From an uncultured Mycoplasmatota bacterium (GTDB lineage Bacteria > Bacillota_I > Bacilli_A > RF39 > UBA660), in the NCBI GenBank assembly GCA_946554325.1, contig CAMNSB010000003.1, positions 1 through 47,111 on the forward strand: a DNA stretch of 47,111 nt. The letters run 5' to 3'. Position numbers and translations under genes: made by a program. Shown here piece by piece: positions 1 to 10,670 of this stretch (position 1 is its first letter; every line of letters starts with the position of its first letter). The notes beneath the pieces were generated by a model. That model had not been told where the DNA came from and made no database searches. It was given only the letters and a program-made list of their open reading frames with translations.

Positions 1-287
1 AAAAAATAATGGAGGGGAACAAGATTATGGAAGAATATTTAGAAGAGTCAAATGAGACAAGTAAAAAGGAAGAAATTATAGGACTATATGATAAAGAGTT
101 ATATGATGAAATGATGGAGTATCACAAATTAAAACATGCTAGAGAAGATGGGATGGAACAAGGGATAAAACAAGGTGCAAAGGAAAATAGTAAGAAAATA
201 GCAAAATCATTAAAAGAAAATGGTGTAAATATGAGTCTCATTATGCAAACCACAGAACTTTCAAAAGAAGAGATAGAAAAATTATAA
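1..287 (+). CDS. C-terminal end of a Rpn/PD-(D/E)XK-type recombination-promoting nuclease or transposase-like protein (truncated by left window edge)
   Basis: Reading frame is open to position 1; the tail 'HAREDGMEQGIKQGAKENSKKIAKSLKENGVNMSLIMQTTELSKEEIEKL' resembles the C-terminus of Rpn-family proteins. Confidence 0.6.
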   Translation, partial: KIMEGNKIMEEYLEESNETSKKEEIIGLYDKELYDEMMEYHKLKHAREDGMEQGIKQGAKENSKKIAKSLKENGVNMSLIMQTTELSKEEIEKL

Positions 288-386
288 AGGAATATACAGG
301 AAATTCATATTCTAATTTGAACTTAATTGATAAGTGACTTTTCAGGATAAATTTGATACAATAGAAAAGAGATAGGACGTGAGAAT

Positions 387-2180
387 ATGATAGAAAACAT
401 TAGAAACTTCTCCATTATCGCCCATATTGATCATGGGAAAAGTACACTAGCAGATAGAATTTTAGAAAAAACAGGAGCAGTTAGTAAACGGGAAGTAGTA
501 AACCAAATGTTAGATAGCATGGATATTGAAAGAGAACGAGGTATTACAATCAAATTAAATACTGCCTCACTGAGTTATCAAGTGGATAATACCACGTATT
601 TACTAAATTTAATTGATACTCCTGGTCATGTTGATTTTTCTTATGAAGTATCTAGATCCCTTGCTGCCTGTGAAGGAGCAATACTAGTAGTGGACGCCTC
701 CCAAGGAATTGAAGCACAAACACTAGCCAATCTCTATTTAGCACTAGAAAATAATTTAGTAATTATACCAGTCATTAATAAAATAGACTTACCCAATGCC
801 GATGTTTCAAAAGTAAAGAAAGAACTAATAGATTTAATTGGTTTTAAAGATGATGAAATCATTTTAACTTCCGCCAAAACAGGAGAGGGAGTAGAATGCC
901 TTATAAAGGCAATTGTCGAAAAAATTCCTGCTCCAACAGGAAATGGTAAGAAGCCACTTCAAGCTTTAATATTTGACAGCCTCTTTGATAGCTACAGAGG
1001 CGTTATTATATCAACACGTATTGTAAATGGATGCCTTTCCGTTGGAGACAAAATAGAAATGATGGCAACAGGTAAAAAATACGAAGTGGTAGAACTTTTA
1101 AAAAATACACCAAAAGAAGAAAAAGTGAAGACCTTATATACTGGAGAAGTAGGCTTTGTAGTAGCAGCTATCAAAGATATCGCTGCTGTAAAAGTAGGAG
1201 ACACAATTACTTTAGAACAGAACCCTACCAAAACTCCTCTTCCAGGATATCAGCCAATGAAGTCTATGGTTTTTTGTGGTCTTTATCCAATAGATAGCGT
1301 AAAGTTTGAACTCTTAAGAGAATCCCTTGGTAAATTAAAACTAAATGACGCATCCCTTACCTTTGAACCAGAAACAAGTGAAGCCCTAGGATTTGGCTTC
1401 CGATGTGGTTTCTTAGGCTTACTACACATGGAGATAATCAAAGAGAGAATTACAAGAGAAGCAGGAATTGACCTTATCACTACCTCTCCATCGGTAATAT
1501 ATAAAGTTACACTAACAAATGGAGAAGAAATAGAAATTGATGCACCAACCAAATTTCCAAGCAAAGAAAAACTAAAGACAGTAAAAGAGCCATATATCTG
1601 TACCAATATTCTATCTCCAACCGAGTATATTGGTTCCATCATGGAACTATGTCAAACCAAAAGAGGAAGCTTTGTTACGATGGACTATATCAATAAAACA
1701 AGAGTAAATATTCACTACGATATTCCTCTATCAGAAATTGTCTATGACTTTTTTGATAAGTTAAAGTCCTATACCAAAGGATATGCATCCTTTGACTATG
1801 ATTTCATTGGTTATAAAGAAAGCGACTTAGTAAAAATGGATATTTTATTAAATGGCGAAATAGTGGATGCCTTAAGTACCATTGTTCATAAGGACTTTGC
1901 TTATAGTCGTGGAAAAGCTGTTGTCAACAATTTAAAAGAAGTGATCCCAAGACAGTTATTCGAAATACCAATTCAAGCAACTCTAGGGAATCATATTATT
2001 GCAAGAAGTACCGTAAAAGCACTGAGAAAAGATGTTTTAGCAAAATGTTATGGTGGAGATATTACAAGAAAGAAAAAACTATTAGAAAAGCAAAAAGAAG
2101 GAAAGAAAAAAATGAAACAAATTGGTAAAGTAGAATTGCCACAAGAAGCATTCATGAGTATTCTAAGTGAAGGTGAATAA
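387..2180 (+). CDS. lepA: Elongation factor 4 (LepA)
   Basis: Full-length GTPase: [25 protein letters not shown]; LepA C-terminal domain. Confidence 0.97.
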   Translation: MIENIRNFSIIAHIDHGKSTLADRILEKTGAVSKREVVNQMLDSMDIERERGITIKLNTASLSYQVDNTTYLLNLIDTPGHVDFSYEVSRSLAACEGAILVVDASQGIEAQTLANLYLALENNLVIIPVINKIDLPNADVSKVKKELIDLIGFKDDEIILTSAKTGEGVECLIKAIVEKIPAPTGNGKKPLQALIFDSLFDSYRGVIISTRIVNGCLSVGDKIEMMATGKKYEVVELLKNTPKEEKVKTLYTGEVGFVVAAIKDIAAVKVGDTITLEQNPTKTPLPGYQPMKSMVFCGLYPIDSVKFELLRESLGKLKLNDASLTFEPETSEALGFGFRCGFLGLLHMEIIKERITREAGIDLITTSPSVIYKVTLTNGEEIEIDAPTKFPSKEKLKTVKEPYICTNILSPTEYIGSIMELCQTKRGSFVTMDYINKTRVNIHYDIPLSEIVYDFFDKLKSYTKGYASFDYDFIGYKESDLVKMDILLNGEIVDALSTIVHKDFAYSRGKAVVNNLKEVIPRQLFEIPIQATLGNHIIARSTVKALRKDVLAKCYGGDITRKKKLLEKQKEGKKKMKQIGKVELPQEAFMSILSEGE

Positions 2181-2181
2181 A

Positions 2182-2655
2182 ATGTTTGTAGTAGAAGATA
2201 ATGAATTTATAGAAGTAAAAGCTTATTATACAGACGATAACACAATATATGCACTAATAGGAGAAGAACTGATTACCTATCCTAATATAGAACACAATAA
2301 AGCATTCTTAGATTCACATATCCGAGAACAAGTAGAATGCTTTAAAGAGTTTTTAGATTTTTCTCATACTTTGCCAAACAGACAAGGTTTATTGAGTAAA
2401 CTAGAATATTTAAAAGATTATACCCGAACTATTCTAGGATTGCCTTATCTTAGAAATATTTGTTTTTTAACAGAATATTTAGACCAATATCAAAAAGCAC
2501 CATTTATGATGATTACCAAAGAATTAGAACTAGATAATACGACTATTGCTATAGAAAACCCTCTAGGTATTTCTAATATGTTAGATATAGATCCTGTTAT
2601 CATTCATGATGTAGTAGATGGTATTAAAAAATATCAGAAACAGGTAAGAAAATGA
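2182..2655 (+). CDS. Conserved hypothetical protein between lepA and hemW
   Basis: ORF with start at MFVVEDN; translationally coupled to hemW (4-nt overlap). Confidence 0.75.
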   Translation: MFVVEDNEFIEVKAYYTDDNTIYALIGEELITYPNIEHNKAFLDSHIREQVECFKEFLDFSHTLPNRQGLLSKLEYLKDYTRTILGLPYLRNICFLTEYLDQYQKAPFMMITKELELDNTTIAIENPLGISNMLDIDPVIIHDVVDGIKKYQKQVRK

Positions 2656-3749
2656 CATCATCTCTATATGTTCATATTCCATATTGCAATACCGTTTGTA
2701 CTTACTGTGACTTTTGTAAAATGTATTATAATCCTGAACAAGTTTCCAAATACATAGACCAATTAAAAAAAGAACTAATAGAAGTCTACCATCAAGAGAA
2801 ATTAAAAACAATTTATATTGGGGGAGGAACACCTAGTTGTTTGAGCGAAAAAGAACTACACCAATTATTTTCTACTTTAAAACTAGTAAAAGTAGAAAAA
2901 GAAACGGAATACACAGTAGAGTGTAATTTTGACTCCATAACAATAGAAAAACTAGAATTACTGAAAAACTACGGAGTAAATAGATTAAGTTTTGGACTTG
3001 AAACCATAAATCCAAAAGGAGAAGAATATTTAGGTAGAAAAAACGATTTAGAGCATATTAAAAAAATAATCTCATACGCTGGAAAAATAGGTTTTAAAAA
3101 TATAAATATAGATTTAATATATGCTTATCAAAACGAAACCATAAAGACCTTAGAAAATGATATTGATTTTCTATTATCATTAGAGCCAACACATATTTCT
3201 ACCTATTCATTAATCATTGAAAAAAATACAAAACTAAGCATCAGAAAAGAACATCAAATAGATAGTGATCTAGATTATGAGATGTACCAGTTAATATCTA
3301 AAAAGTTAAAACAAGCTGGCTATATTCATTATGAAATCAGTAACTTTGCCAAACCAGGATATGAATCAAAACATAATTTAGTCTATTGGCACAACGAAAA
3401 TTATTACGGAATAGGCCTTGGTTCATCATCCTATCATAATAACCAAAGAATAACAAATACAAGAAGTATCACAAAATACTTAAAAGGCATGTATCATCTA
3501 GAAATTGAAAACCTAGATGAAAAAGATAAAATGATTTATGAGATTATTTTAAATCTTAGACTATTAAAAGGAATCAAAAAAGAAGATTTTCTAAAAAAAT
3601 ATCAAAAAAAATTAGAAGAAGTCTTCCTATATCAAGACTTAATCAAACAAGGATTAATAAAGGAAGAAAATGGCTATTTAAAAATACCAGAAGAAAAATT
3701 ATATATTAGTAATTATATTATAGAGGAGTTTATATATGGAAAAGAGTAA
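2652..3749 (+). CDS. hemW: Radical SAM heme chaperone HemW / coproporphyrinogen III oxidase-like
   Basis: HIPYCNTVCTYCDF radical SAM CxxxCxxC motif; GGGTPS; HemW length. Confidence 0.93.
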   Translation: MTSSLYVHIPYCNTVCTYCDFCKMYYNPEQVSKYIDQLKKELIEVYHQEKLKTIYIGGGTPSCLSEKELHQLFSTLKLVKVEKETEYTVECNFDSITIEKLELLKNYGVNRLSFGLETINPKGEEYLGRKNDLEHIKKIISYAGKIGFKNINIDLIYAYQNETIKTLENDIDFLLSLEPTHISTYSLIIEKNTKLSIRKEHQIDSDLDYEMYQLISKKLKQAGYIHYEISNFAKPGYESKHNLVYWHNENYYGIGLGSSSYHNNQRITNTRSITKYLKGMYHLEIENLDEKDKMIYEIILNLRLLKGIKKEDFLKKYQKKLEEVFLYQDLIKQGLIKEENGYLKIPEEKLYISNYIIEEFIYGKE

Positions 3750-4317
3750 ATGTTTTTTAAAAGAATTAAATTATATAAAGGATAACAATTTGAGAGGAAG
3801 TGCTACTAAATTAATAGAAAACTTGCCTGATTATTTTTTTGAAGTAGCGGCATCATCAACGGGAAAATACCATCCAAAGTATGCATTAGGAAATGGAGGA
3901 CTTATAAGACATACCAAGGCAGCAGTGCGTTTTGCTTATGAATTACTTAGTGATCCATCTATTGGTGATAAATACAGTGAACGGGAAAAAGATTTAATGA
4001 TAATTGCTTTAATAGTCCATGATGGACTAAAACATGGAATTACAAAAGATACTTATGTTAAGTTTGAACACCCAATTCTAATTGCAAATTTAATAGAGGA
4101 AAAAGGAAAAGAATTAGGATTTACAAAAGAGGATGTTGCACTCTTAAAATCAGTAGTATCCTCTCATATGGGACCATGGACGACAAATAACTATAGTGAT
4201 ATAATTCTTCCTGCCCCTAAAACAAAATATGAAAACTTTGTTCATATGTGTGATTATCTAGCCAGTAGAAAATGTTTCTTACTAGAATTTGATGGAAACA
4301 ACAATATTATTGACTAA
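3736..4317 (+). CDS. HD-domain protein
   Basis: HD-like motifs 'IRHTKAA...IVHDGLKHG...SSHMGPW'. Confidence 0.75.
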   Translation: MEKSKCFLKELNYIKDNNLRGSATKLIENLPDYFFEVAASSTGKYHPKYALGNGGLIRHTKAAVRFAYELLSDPSIGDKYSEREKDLMIIALIVHDGLKHGITKDTYVKFEHPILIANLIEEKGKELGFTKEDVALLKSVVSSHMGPWTTNNYSDIILPAPKTKYENFVHMCDYLASRKCFLLEFDGNNNIID

Positions 4318-4361
4318 ACGTTTGTTCTAAGGTATAATAAGTTTAGAATTGAGGTGAGAAA

Positions 4362-5024
4362 ATGGGAAAGTTAATTGTGATCGAAGGAACAGAATGTTCT
4401 GGAAAAGAAACACAGTCAAAAATGTTAGCAAAAGTATTAAAAGAAAAAGGATACCCAGTCGTACATTTTGCCTTTCCTATGTATGATACTCCAACAGGAA
4501 AAATTGTAGGAGGTTCTTATTTAGGAAAAAAAGAAATTTCTCCCTCATTTTTCGAAGAAGACCCATCTGAAGTAGATCCCTATATCGCTTGCCTTTATTA
4601 TGCTGCTGATAGAAAATATAATTTTAATAAAATTGAAAAGTATTTAAAAAAAGATTATTTTGTAATTTTAGATCGTTATATTTCATCTAATATGGCACAT
4701 CAAGGGGCCAAAATCTTAGATAAAGAAGAACGTTTCCACATGTATCAATGGATTGATAAACTAGAGTACTGGCTCTTACAACTGCCAAAACCAGATCAAA
4801 CATTTTTTCTTCATTTGCCATATGAGTACTCTAAAGAGTTAAAACAAAAGGAAAATAAAATAGAGAATAAAGAGTATTTGAAAAATTCAGAAGAGGCATA
4901 CATAGAATTATCAGAATTATATAATTGGAATAGAATTGAATGTATAAAAGAAAACAAAATAAAAACAATTGAACAAATCAATCAAGAAATATTTGAACGA
5001 TTAGATTTAAATATTAGTAAGTAA
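4362..5024 (+). CDS. tmk: dTMP (thymidylate) kinase-like
   Basis: P-loop GTECSGKETQ, DRYISSN motif. Confidence 0.85.
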   Translation: MGKLIVIEGTECSGKETQSKMLAKVLKEKGYPVVHFAFPMYDTPTGKIVGGSYLGKKEISPSFFEEDPSEVDPYIACLYYAADRKYNFNKIEKYLKKDYFVILDRYISSNMAHQGAKILDKEERFHMYQWIDKLEYWLLQLPKPDQTFFLHLPYEYSKELKQKENKIENKEYLKNSEEAYIELSELYNWNRIECIKENKIKTIEQINQEIFERLDLNISK

Positions 5025-5041
5025 ATTGCTAATATTTTTTT
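5010..5041 (+). terminator. Rho-independent terminator of tmk
   Basis: AATATTAG-taagtaaattg-CTAATATT followed by T run; overlaps the tmk stop. Confidence 0.6.
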
Positions 5042-5231
5042 AAATTTTAACAAAACAGAAAGTAGAAAATGAGTTGCAAAATTCTACTTCTTTTACATAT
5101 TATGTTTGTTAAAATAATACTCATAAAGGATGCTACTTTGTGAACTAAGTAGATTCTTTCGTTTATTTATCTTACTTTCTTTTCTATGACTATTTTTTGA
5201 CTATGATTATAAAAGTGTCATATTTTGAATA

Positions 5232-5541
5232 AGCAGAAGTAGGGTTAATGTATCCAAGTGATTATGGATATGCTGCGGGAACTAGCAGTTGCTTAGCAAC
5301 AAGTCTGAATAATTATGGTACTGATTGCTATAAAAAGAACTGGTTGTATTCTGGTGGTGAACATATGATTACCCCAGGAGGTATTACTACAATTACACAT
5401 TTAACTGTGGCAGGAAATGTTATTCCTTATAGCGAAGCTACTAGTTCTGCTGCTGTTCGTCCTGTTGTTTATCTTAAAGCCAATATTTTAACAACAGGCG
5501 GAGACGGTAGTAGCACATCCCCTTATCAACTTGGTTTGTAG
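5232..5541 (+). pseudogene. 5'-truncated remnant of a surface/pilin-like protein with C-terminal RPVVYLK...GGDGSSTSPYQL signature
   Basis: Translation '*AEVGLMYPSDYGYAAG...NWLYSGGEHMITP...AAVRPVVYLKANILTTGGDGSSTSPYQLGL'; only the C-terminal part is present and an in-frame stop lies just upstream. Confidence 0.65.
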
Positions 5542-5727
5542 AAAAATCTCAACAAATAAATACGTGTATAATAGTATGCTGAGAATATAGAAAATAATAT
5601 CATGATTATCATATGAATTTAGAATACAAGAAGGCTGAATGATTAGAAGAGAAAACAGTATTCGAAGTAATCATAGTAATATTAAAATTTAGGTAATAGT
5701 AATAAAATTTTTATCTAAATAAAACAA

Positions 5728-5779
5728 AAAAATAATCGAATAGAGAAAGCGTGTTAGTTTTTCTACTCGATTATTTTTT
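5728..5779. terminator. Bidirectional hairpin terminator between surface-protein remnant and pilB-like gene
   Basis: AATAATCGA...TCGATTATT stem flanked by A-rich and T-rich tracts. Confidence 0.55.
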
Positions 5780-5804
5780 ATAATCTACAACATATTTAAT
5801 AAAT

Positions 5805-7259
5805 CTATGGTATATGAGTTTGTTTGTTAATAGGTGCTGTTAGTCCTGAGAATGTAGCATTGACTGGAAGGGGGCTTGCCGTTAAGTTCCTAGGTAATTC
5901 ATTTAATTGCTCAGCAATCGTAGTAGGCGTTGCCTTCGTCATACTCTCTATTGCACTTTCCTGTTCTTCTTTTTTATCCTCCTTAGAAGGAGAACTTTCC
6001 TCTATCTTTTCTTCACTTTTTACTTCCTGCTTTTTATTTTTCTGATATTCTTCTTCGATATCTGCATCAATTTCAATAATACGATAAATTTCATCAAAAC
6101 TAGTAAGACCCTCTAATACTTTTAATAAACCATCCTGAAGTAGAGTAATAACATCAGACTCATAAACTAAATCTTCAATATCTTCTTTTTCTATTCTTTC
6201 ATTAGCAAGAGCATCTCGAATGGAATCACTAATTTCTAGTACCTCCTGAACGGCAATACGACCACGATATCCATTATGACAATTAGGACACCCTTTAGGA
6301 TTGGCTGTATAAAGTTTATCGACATCTTTATCTAAAACCACTTTAAATATTTTCTTCTCATAAGCAGTCGTCTCTTTTTCCACTCTACATTTTGGACATA
6401 GCATTTTAGCAAGTCTTTGCGAAATAATACCAGTTAAAGCACTAGAAAGTAAGTATCTCTCTACATTCATATCCATAAGACGTTCAATCGTAGATAAAGA
6501 ATTATTCGTATGGATAGTAGATAATACTAAATGTCCGGTAATAGATGCACGAACAGCAATCTGAGCCGTCTCACTATCACGAATCTCCCCAATCAATATA
6601 ATATTAGGATCTTGCCTCAAAATAGAACGTAAGACAGTAGCAAAAGAAAGTCCAATCTCACTATTTACTTGAACTTGATTCATTCCCTCAATATTCATCT
6701 CAATCGGATCCTCTACAGTAATAATATTAGTCTCAGGCTTATTTAACGTCTGCAAAATAGAATAAACAGTAGTAGACTTTCCAGAACCAGTCGCACCAGT
6801 AATTAAAATAATTCCATTAGGAACCTGAATCATTCGCTTTAACTTTACAAAGTTCTCATCACTAAAACCTAAACTATCAAGTCCAGATAAACTTCTAGAA
6901 TAGTCTAAAATACGAATAACAATTTTTTCACCCTTATTAGTAGGTAAAGAAGAAACACGCATGTCAAGATTTACTCCACCAATAATTCCCTTAATCGCTC
7001 CATCCTGAGGAAGACGACTTTCTGTAATATTCATGTTAGCAAGCAGTTTTAGCCTCGTAGTGAGGTTTCTCTCATAGGCTTTTGGAATAAATGTATAATC
7101 CTGTAAATCTCCATCAATGCGAACACGAACCATCATCCCTTCTTCCCTCGGATCAAAGTGAATATCACTAGCACTATTTTCAGAGGCATAAACAATAATA
7201 TGATCAGCAATCTGTGTAATTGCCGTTTTTGCAAAATCAAACGTCACCATATGATTCAA
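5805..7259 (-). CDS. Type IV pilus / type II secretion ATPase (PilB/GspE family)
   Basis: Walker A GATGSGKSTT, RSILRQDPNIILIGEIRD, CPKC...CPNC zinc motif; N1 domain absent; low-complexity C-terminal tail. Confidence 0.92.
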   Translation of the reverse strand: MNHMVTFDFAKTAITQIADHIIVYASENSASDIHFDPREEGMMVRVRIDGDLQDYTFIPKAYERNLTTRLKLLANMNITESRLPQDGAIKGIIGGVNLDMRVSSLPTNKGEKIVIRILDYSRSLSGLDSLGFSDENFVKLKRMIQVPNGIILITGATGSGKSTTVYSILQTLNKPETNIITVEDPIEMNIEGMNQVQVNSEIGLSFATVLRSILRQDPNIILIGEIRDSETAQIAVRASITGHLVLSTIHTNNSLSTIERLMDMNVERYLLSSALTGIISQRLAKMLCPKCRVEKETTAYEKKIFKVVLDKDVDKLYTANPKGCPNCHNGYRGRIAVQEVLEISDSIRDALANERIEKEDIEDLVYESDVITLLQDGLLKVLEGLTSFDEIYRIIEIDADIEEEYQKNKKQEVKSEEKIEESSPSKEDKKEEQESAIESMTKATPTTIAEQLNELPRNLTASPLPVNATFSGLTAPINKQTHIP

Positions 7260-7342
7260 CCCCTTTGTTATTTTCCTATGGTATTTTACTATAAAATATT
7301 ATATAATAAATTTATAAAAATAGCAAGGAAAGATGTGGATAT

Positions 7343-7990
7343 ATGAAAAATGAAAAAGGCTTTGTCTTAGCAGAAACATTAGTAGTAGCAGTAGCAGTAA
7401 TGACAATATTTTCTCTTCTATATGCCAATTATTATCCCTTAATTGGTGAATATGAGAAAAGAGAAGTCTATGACAATATCGATAGTAAATATATTGCCCA
7501 TTGGGTAAGAAAAATATTAGTAGAAAAATCTACCAATCAAGCATTCACCACGATGAATAGCTGTGAAGGAAATTGTCATGTCGTTTATGCCTCATTCTAT
7601 GAAGACAAAAAAAAGAATGAAAATGAAATCATCCGCGAAAAAAAAGTTTTACTAGATAAAACAGATGGGCTCTTAGGCGACAACGCATCCTATTTACAGA
7701 ATTATATAGATGCAACCAACATTAAAGCTATTTTAATAACCAATTATAATATAGAAAGCTTCAAAGCTTATGTAAAAGAAAATAAAGAAATATCAGTAAC
7801 AGATATTACAGACAAAGAAAACTTTAATGAAAAAGTCATAACAAGGGGATTTCGTGATTATATAGAATACTTACCGAAATATAATAAAACACCTTCCCAA
7901 AATGGTGCATCATATCGAGTAATTGTAATTATCGATCACAATACCTCCAAAGAATATGACTCATACGCTACAATTGAGGTGAAAATATGA
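7343..7990 (+). CDS. Prepilin-like protein (minor pseudopilin)
   Basis: N-terminus MKNEKG|FVLAETLVVAVAVMTIFSLLYANYY: G-1, E+5 and hydrophobic helix. Confidence 0.75.
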   Translation: MKNEKGFVLAETLVVAVAVMTIFSLLYANYYPLIGEYEKREVYDNIDSKYIAHWVRKILVEKSTNQAFTTMNSCEGNCHVVYASFYEDKKKNENEIIREKKVLLDKTDGLLGDNASYLQNYIDATNIKAILITNYNIESFKAYVKENKEISVTDITDKENFNEKVITRGFRDYIEYLPKYNKTPSQNGASYRVIVIIDHNTSKEYDSYATIEVKI

Positions 7991-8673
7991 AAAAGTTAAA
8001 TAACAAAGGAATGACCTCTATTGAAATATTGATTAGTTTCATCATAGTAACAGCCATCACCATTTCTCTTTTTGATACCGTAACAAACTATAAAACAAAA
8101 CAGCAAATAGAGTCCTATAAAAATATCATAACAGAATATAAAAACTCACTAACAAAAATAATAAATGATGATATCATTAAATATAAATTGGCTATGGTAT
8201 CAGAACCCAAGCAACTAGTAGATACAGATAAAATTACTTACAAAATGACTCTTTATTTTGAAAAAAATTTACTGAACAAAACTACATGCTCTACAAACTA
8301 TGGGACAAATGGATGTCACAAGACAATAGAAGTAGTGAAACATATCAACCTACCACCTGATGTAACAGAAAATGAAAAAGTAGACTATATTATTTATCCT
8401 GAAGTAGTTGGCACAACTATGAGAAAACAGACCTATACACTTCCTGATATTGGGGCAGGCTATGAAGAAGGCGAAAAGGTGGAGTCAGATGAGTTTATGG
8501 TAAAAGATATCCGCTATAGCAGCATATCATTAAAAAATCATGGTGATAATTTAATCATAGATATTGCTATATATCATCATGAACTATCAGACTACTATCA
8601 TATTTATATCGCTGCCCCTCTTGCTTATTACAATCCACTAACACCAGAAGTATTACCTTTTATAGAAAACTAA
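7987..8673 (+). CDS. Prepilin-like protein (minor pseudopilin)
   Basis: N-terminus MKKLNNKG|MTSIEILISFIIVTAITISLF: G-1, E+5; 4-nt overlap with preceding gene. Confidence 0.75.
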   Translation: MKKLNNKGMTSIEILISFIIVTAITISLFDTVTNYKTKQQIESYKNIITEYKNSLTKIINDDIIKYKLAMVSEPKQLVDTDKITYKMTLYFEKNLLNKTTCSTNYGTNGCHKTIEVVKHINLPPDVTENEKVDYIIYPEVVGTTMRKQTYTLPDIGAGYEEGEKVESDEFMVKDIRYSSISLKNHGDNLIIDIAIYHHELSDYYHIYIAAPLAYYNPLTPEVLPFIEN

Positions 8674-9574
8674 AAAAAAGATAAAACAGGAAAATACTAA
8701 TACCCACTTGAGAAATTCTACTCAAAAGGAAGTTACGATATAATATTGGACTATTACTTATTATACTTAAAACCTGCATATGAATAGAAAGAGAACCAAA
8801 AGAGAGAAAAAGTAAAATAATCATTCCCTGTAAAAGAGGGGAGAGGCTTTGTGGGATATGGCTAATTCCCTTTGTAACTTCCAAAAGACCAGTTATTAGA
8901 AAACTTCCCCTAAAAGAAATTATCTTAAATAAAACGCCACTTAAAACAAAAAATAAAATACTAGTACCAAGGATTAGAAACATAAGACGAAATGTTTTAA
9001 AAATAGAACTAGATAAAGTAGTAATAAAATCACTATCCTTAGAATAAGTAGGTATCTTAGTTCTCTCTATTACTTTTGGTCTTATAATAAAAGCAATTAT
9101 AAAATTAGCAAGAAAATGGCTGATTAAAATAAAGATAGTAAGTCTTTTATTATGTGTAATTAAAAAGCATGTTCCCAAAATAAAAAGGGGATTAGAAAAA
9201 TGAGTAAAAGTAATTAAATAATTTGCCATATGACTTGATATCATTTTTCTATCTAGAAGCTCTTTTGTATATTTTGCACCACTAGGAAAACCAGAAACCA
9301 TAGAAAGAAACAAGACAAAAGCCCCCATGCCATTACAATGAAATACCTTTTGAAATAATTTATCACATACTCTAGCAACTTTTTCTGGAAAATGATAATA
9401 AATAAACAAATCTGTAATAATATAAATAGGAAAAACAGCAGGAAAATATTTGGTAATAAAAGTAATTAAAGCGGTTTCTACTTCGGAAATAACAAAAGTA
9501 GGATAACAAAGAATAAAAAGTAAAAATAAGAAAAGAAACAAAATAATCACATTAGAATAATCTTTTTTTAGCAT
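8660..9574 (-). CDS. ylbJ: Sporulation integral membrane protein YlbJ-like
   Basis: Multi-TM; VSGFPSGAKYTKELLDRKMIS, FTHFSNPLFILGTCF typical of YlbJ/nucleoside-recognition family. Confidence 0.82.
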   Translation of the reverse strand: MLKKDYSNVIILFLFLFLLFILCYPTFVISEVETALITFITKYFPAVFPIYIITDLFIYYHFPEKVARVCDKLFQKVFHCNGMGAFVLFLSMVSGFPSGAKYTKELLDRKMISSHMANYLITFTHFSNPLFILGTCFLITHNKRLTIFILISHFLANFIIAFIIRPKVIERTKIPTYSKDSDFITTLSSSIFKTFRLMFLILGTSILFFVLSGVLFKIISFRGSFLITGLLEVTKGISHIPQSLSPLLQGMIILLFLSFGSLSIHMQVLSIISNSPILYRNFLLSRISQVGISIFLFYLFFSFL

Positions 9575-9618
9575 ATTTCACCTACTTTTTGTTATAATGG
9601 TAGAAAGGGATGATAATC

Positions 9619-10647
9619 ATGTTTAATAGACTGTATGAAAAAGTAAAAACAATTATGAAAGAAAACTACAAAGGTGCTCTTCTTTTATTACTATTATATG
9701 GGGTATTGATGTACCCACTAGACTATTATATTGTAACAGGTGGTGGAACGATTGATACGAAAAATAGAGTTCAGATAAAAAATAGTTATAAGCAAAAGGG
9801 CAGTTTGCACCTAGCTTATGTAGAAGAATTAAAAGGAAATGTAGCGACCTACTTGTTAAGTTATATCATTCCTCATTGGGAAAGAACGAGCGCTAATCTT
9901 TATAAAATAGAAGATAAAGAGGATATAGCATCAGTTGATTTTAGAAGCCGACTAGAACTAGAAGAATCGATTAATGCAGCAATTAAAGTCTCTTATGAAA
10001 AGGCAAATAAAAAGTTCGTTATAGAAAATGAACATATCTATATTATTTATGTCAGTGAAAAAAATGATAAAAATTTAAAGGTAGGGGATGAATTAAAATT
10101 AGTAGCAGGGGAAAAAATAAAAGATTTAGATGCTTTAAGGGAAATGATTGAAACTTATGAAGTAGGGGATAAAGTAAAACTTACAATCTTAAGAGACAAA
10201 AAAGAAAAAGAAGTAGAAGCAGAAGTCTATCTAGAAGAAGGAAGAAAAATATTAGGAATTAGTATTATTAAAAGCTATGACTATAAAACAGATCCAGAGT
10301 TAAAACTCATTTTTAATAAAAGTGAGTCAGGTCCCTCTGGGGGTATGATGTTATCCCTTGATATCTACAACAAATTAACCAAAAAAGATATTACAAAAGG
10401 CTATAAAATTGTAGGAACAGGAACGATAGATGAAAAAGGAAAAGTTGGTGAAATTGGTGGTGTTGAGTATAAACTAATGGGTGCTGTAAAAGAAAAAGCA
10501 GACATCTTTATAGCACCATCTGGTAGTAATTACAAAGAGGCAAAAAAAATAGCCAAAAAGAAAAAATACAAAATAAAAATAATAGAAGCAAAAACTATAG
10601 ATAACGTATTAGAAGAACTTGAAAAGTTACCAAATAAAAAGAAGTAA
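9619..10647 (+). CDS. PDZ/Lon-like serine protease, YlbL/SepM family
   Basis: N-terminal TM, PDZ-like middle, catalytic NKSESGPSGGMMLSL and GTIDEKGKVGEIGGVEYKLMGA. Confidence 0.88.
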   Translation: MFNRLYEKVKTIMKENYKGALLLLLLYGVLMYPLDYYIVTGGGTIDTKNRVQIKNSYKQKGSLHLAYVEELKGNVATYLLSYIIPHWERTSANLYKIEDKEDIASVDFRSRLELEESINAAIKVSYEKANKKFVIENEHIYIIYVSEKNDKNLKVGDELKLVAGEKIKDLDALREMIETYEVGDKVKLTILRDKKEKEVEAEVYLEEGRKILGISIIKSYDYKTDPELKLIFNKSESGPSGGMMLSLDIYNKLTKKDITKGYKIVGTGTIDEKGKVGEIGGVEYKLMGAVKEKADIFIAPSGSNYKEAKKIAKKKKYKIKIIEAKTIDNVLEELEKLPNKKK

Positions 10648-10670
10648 AACATAAGTGGAGGATTTACAAT

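Noticed and set aside
992-1642. Minus-strand ORFs at 992-1231 and 1283-1642
   Set aside because: Antisense to the highly conserved lepA; low-complexity composition with no RBS or family signature.
5824-6116. Plus-strand ORFs at 5824 and 5907
   Set aside because: Antisense shadow of the low-complexity tail of the pilB-like gene.
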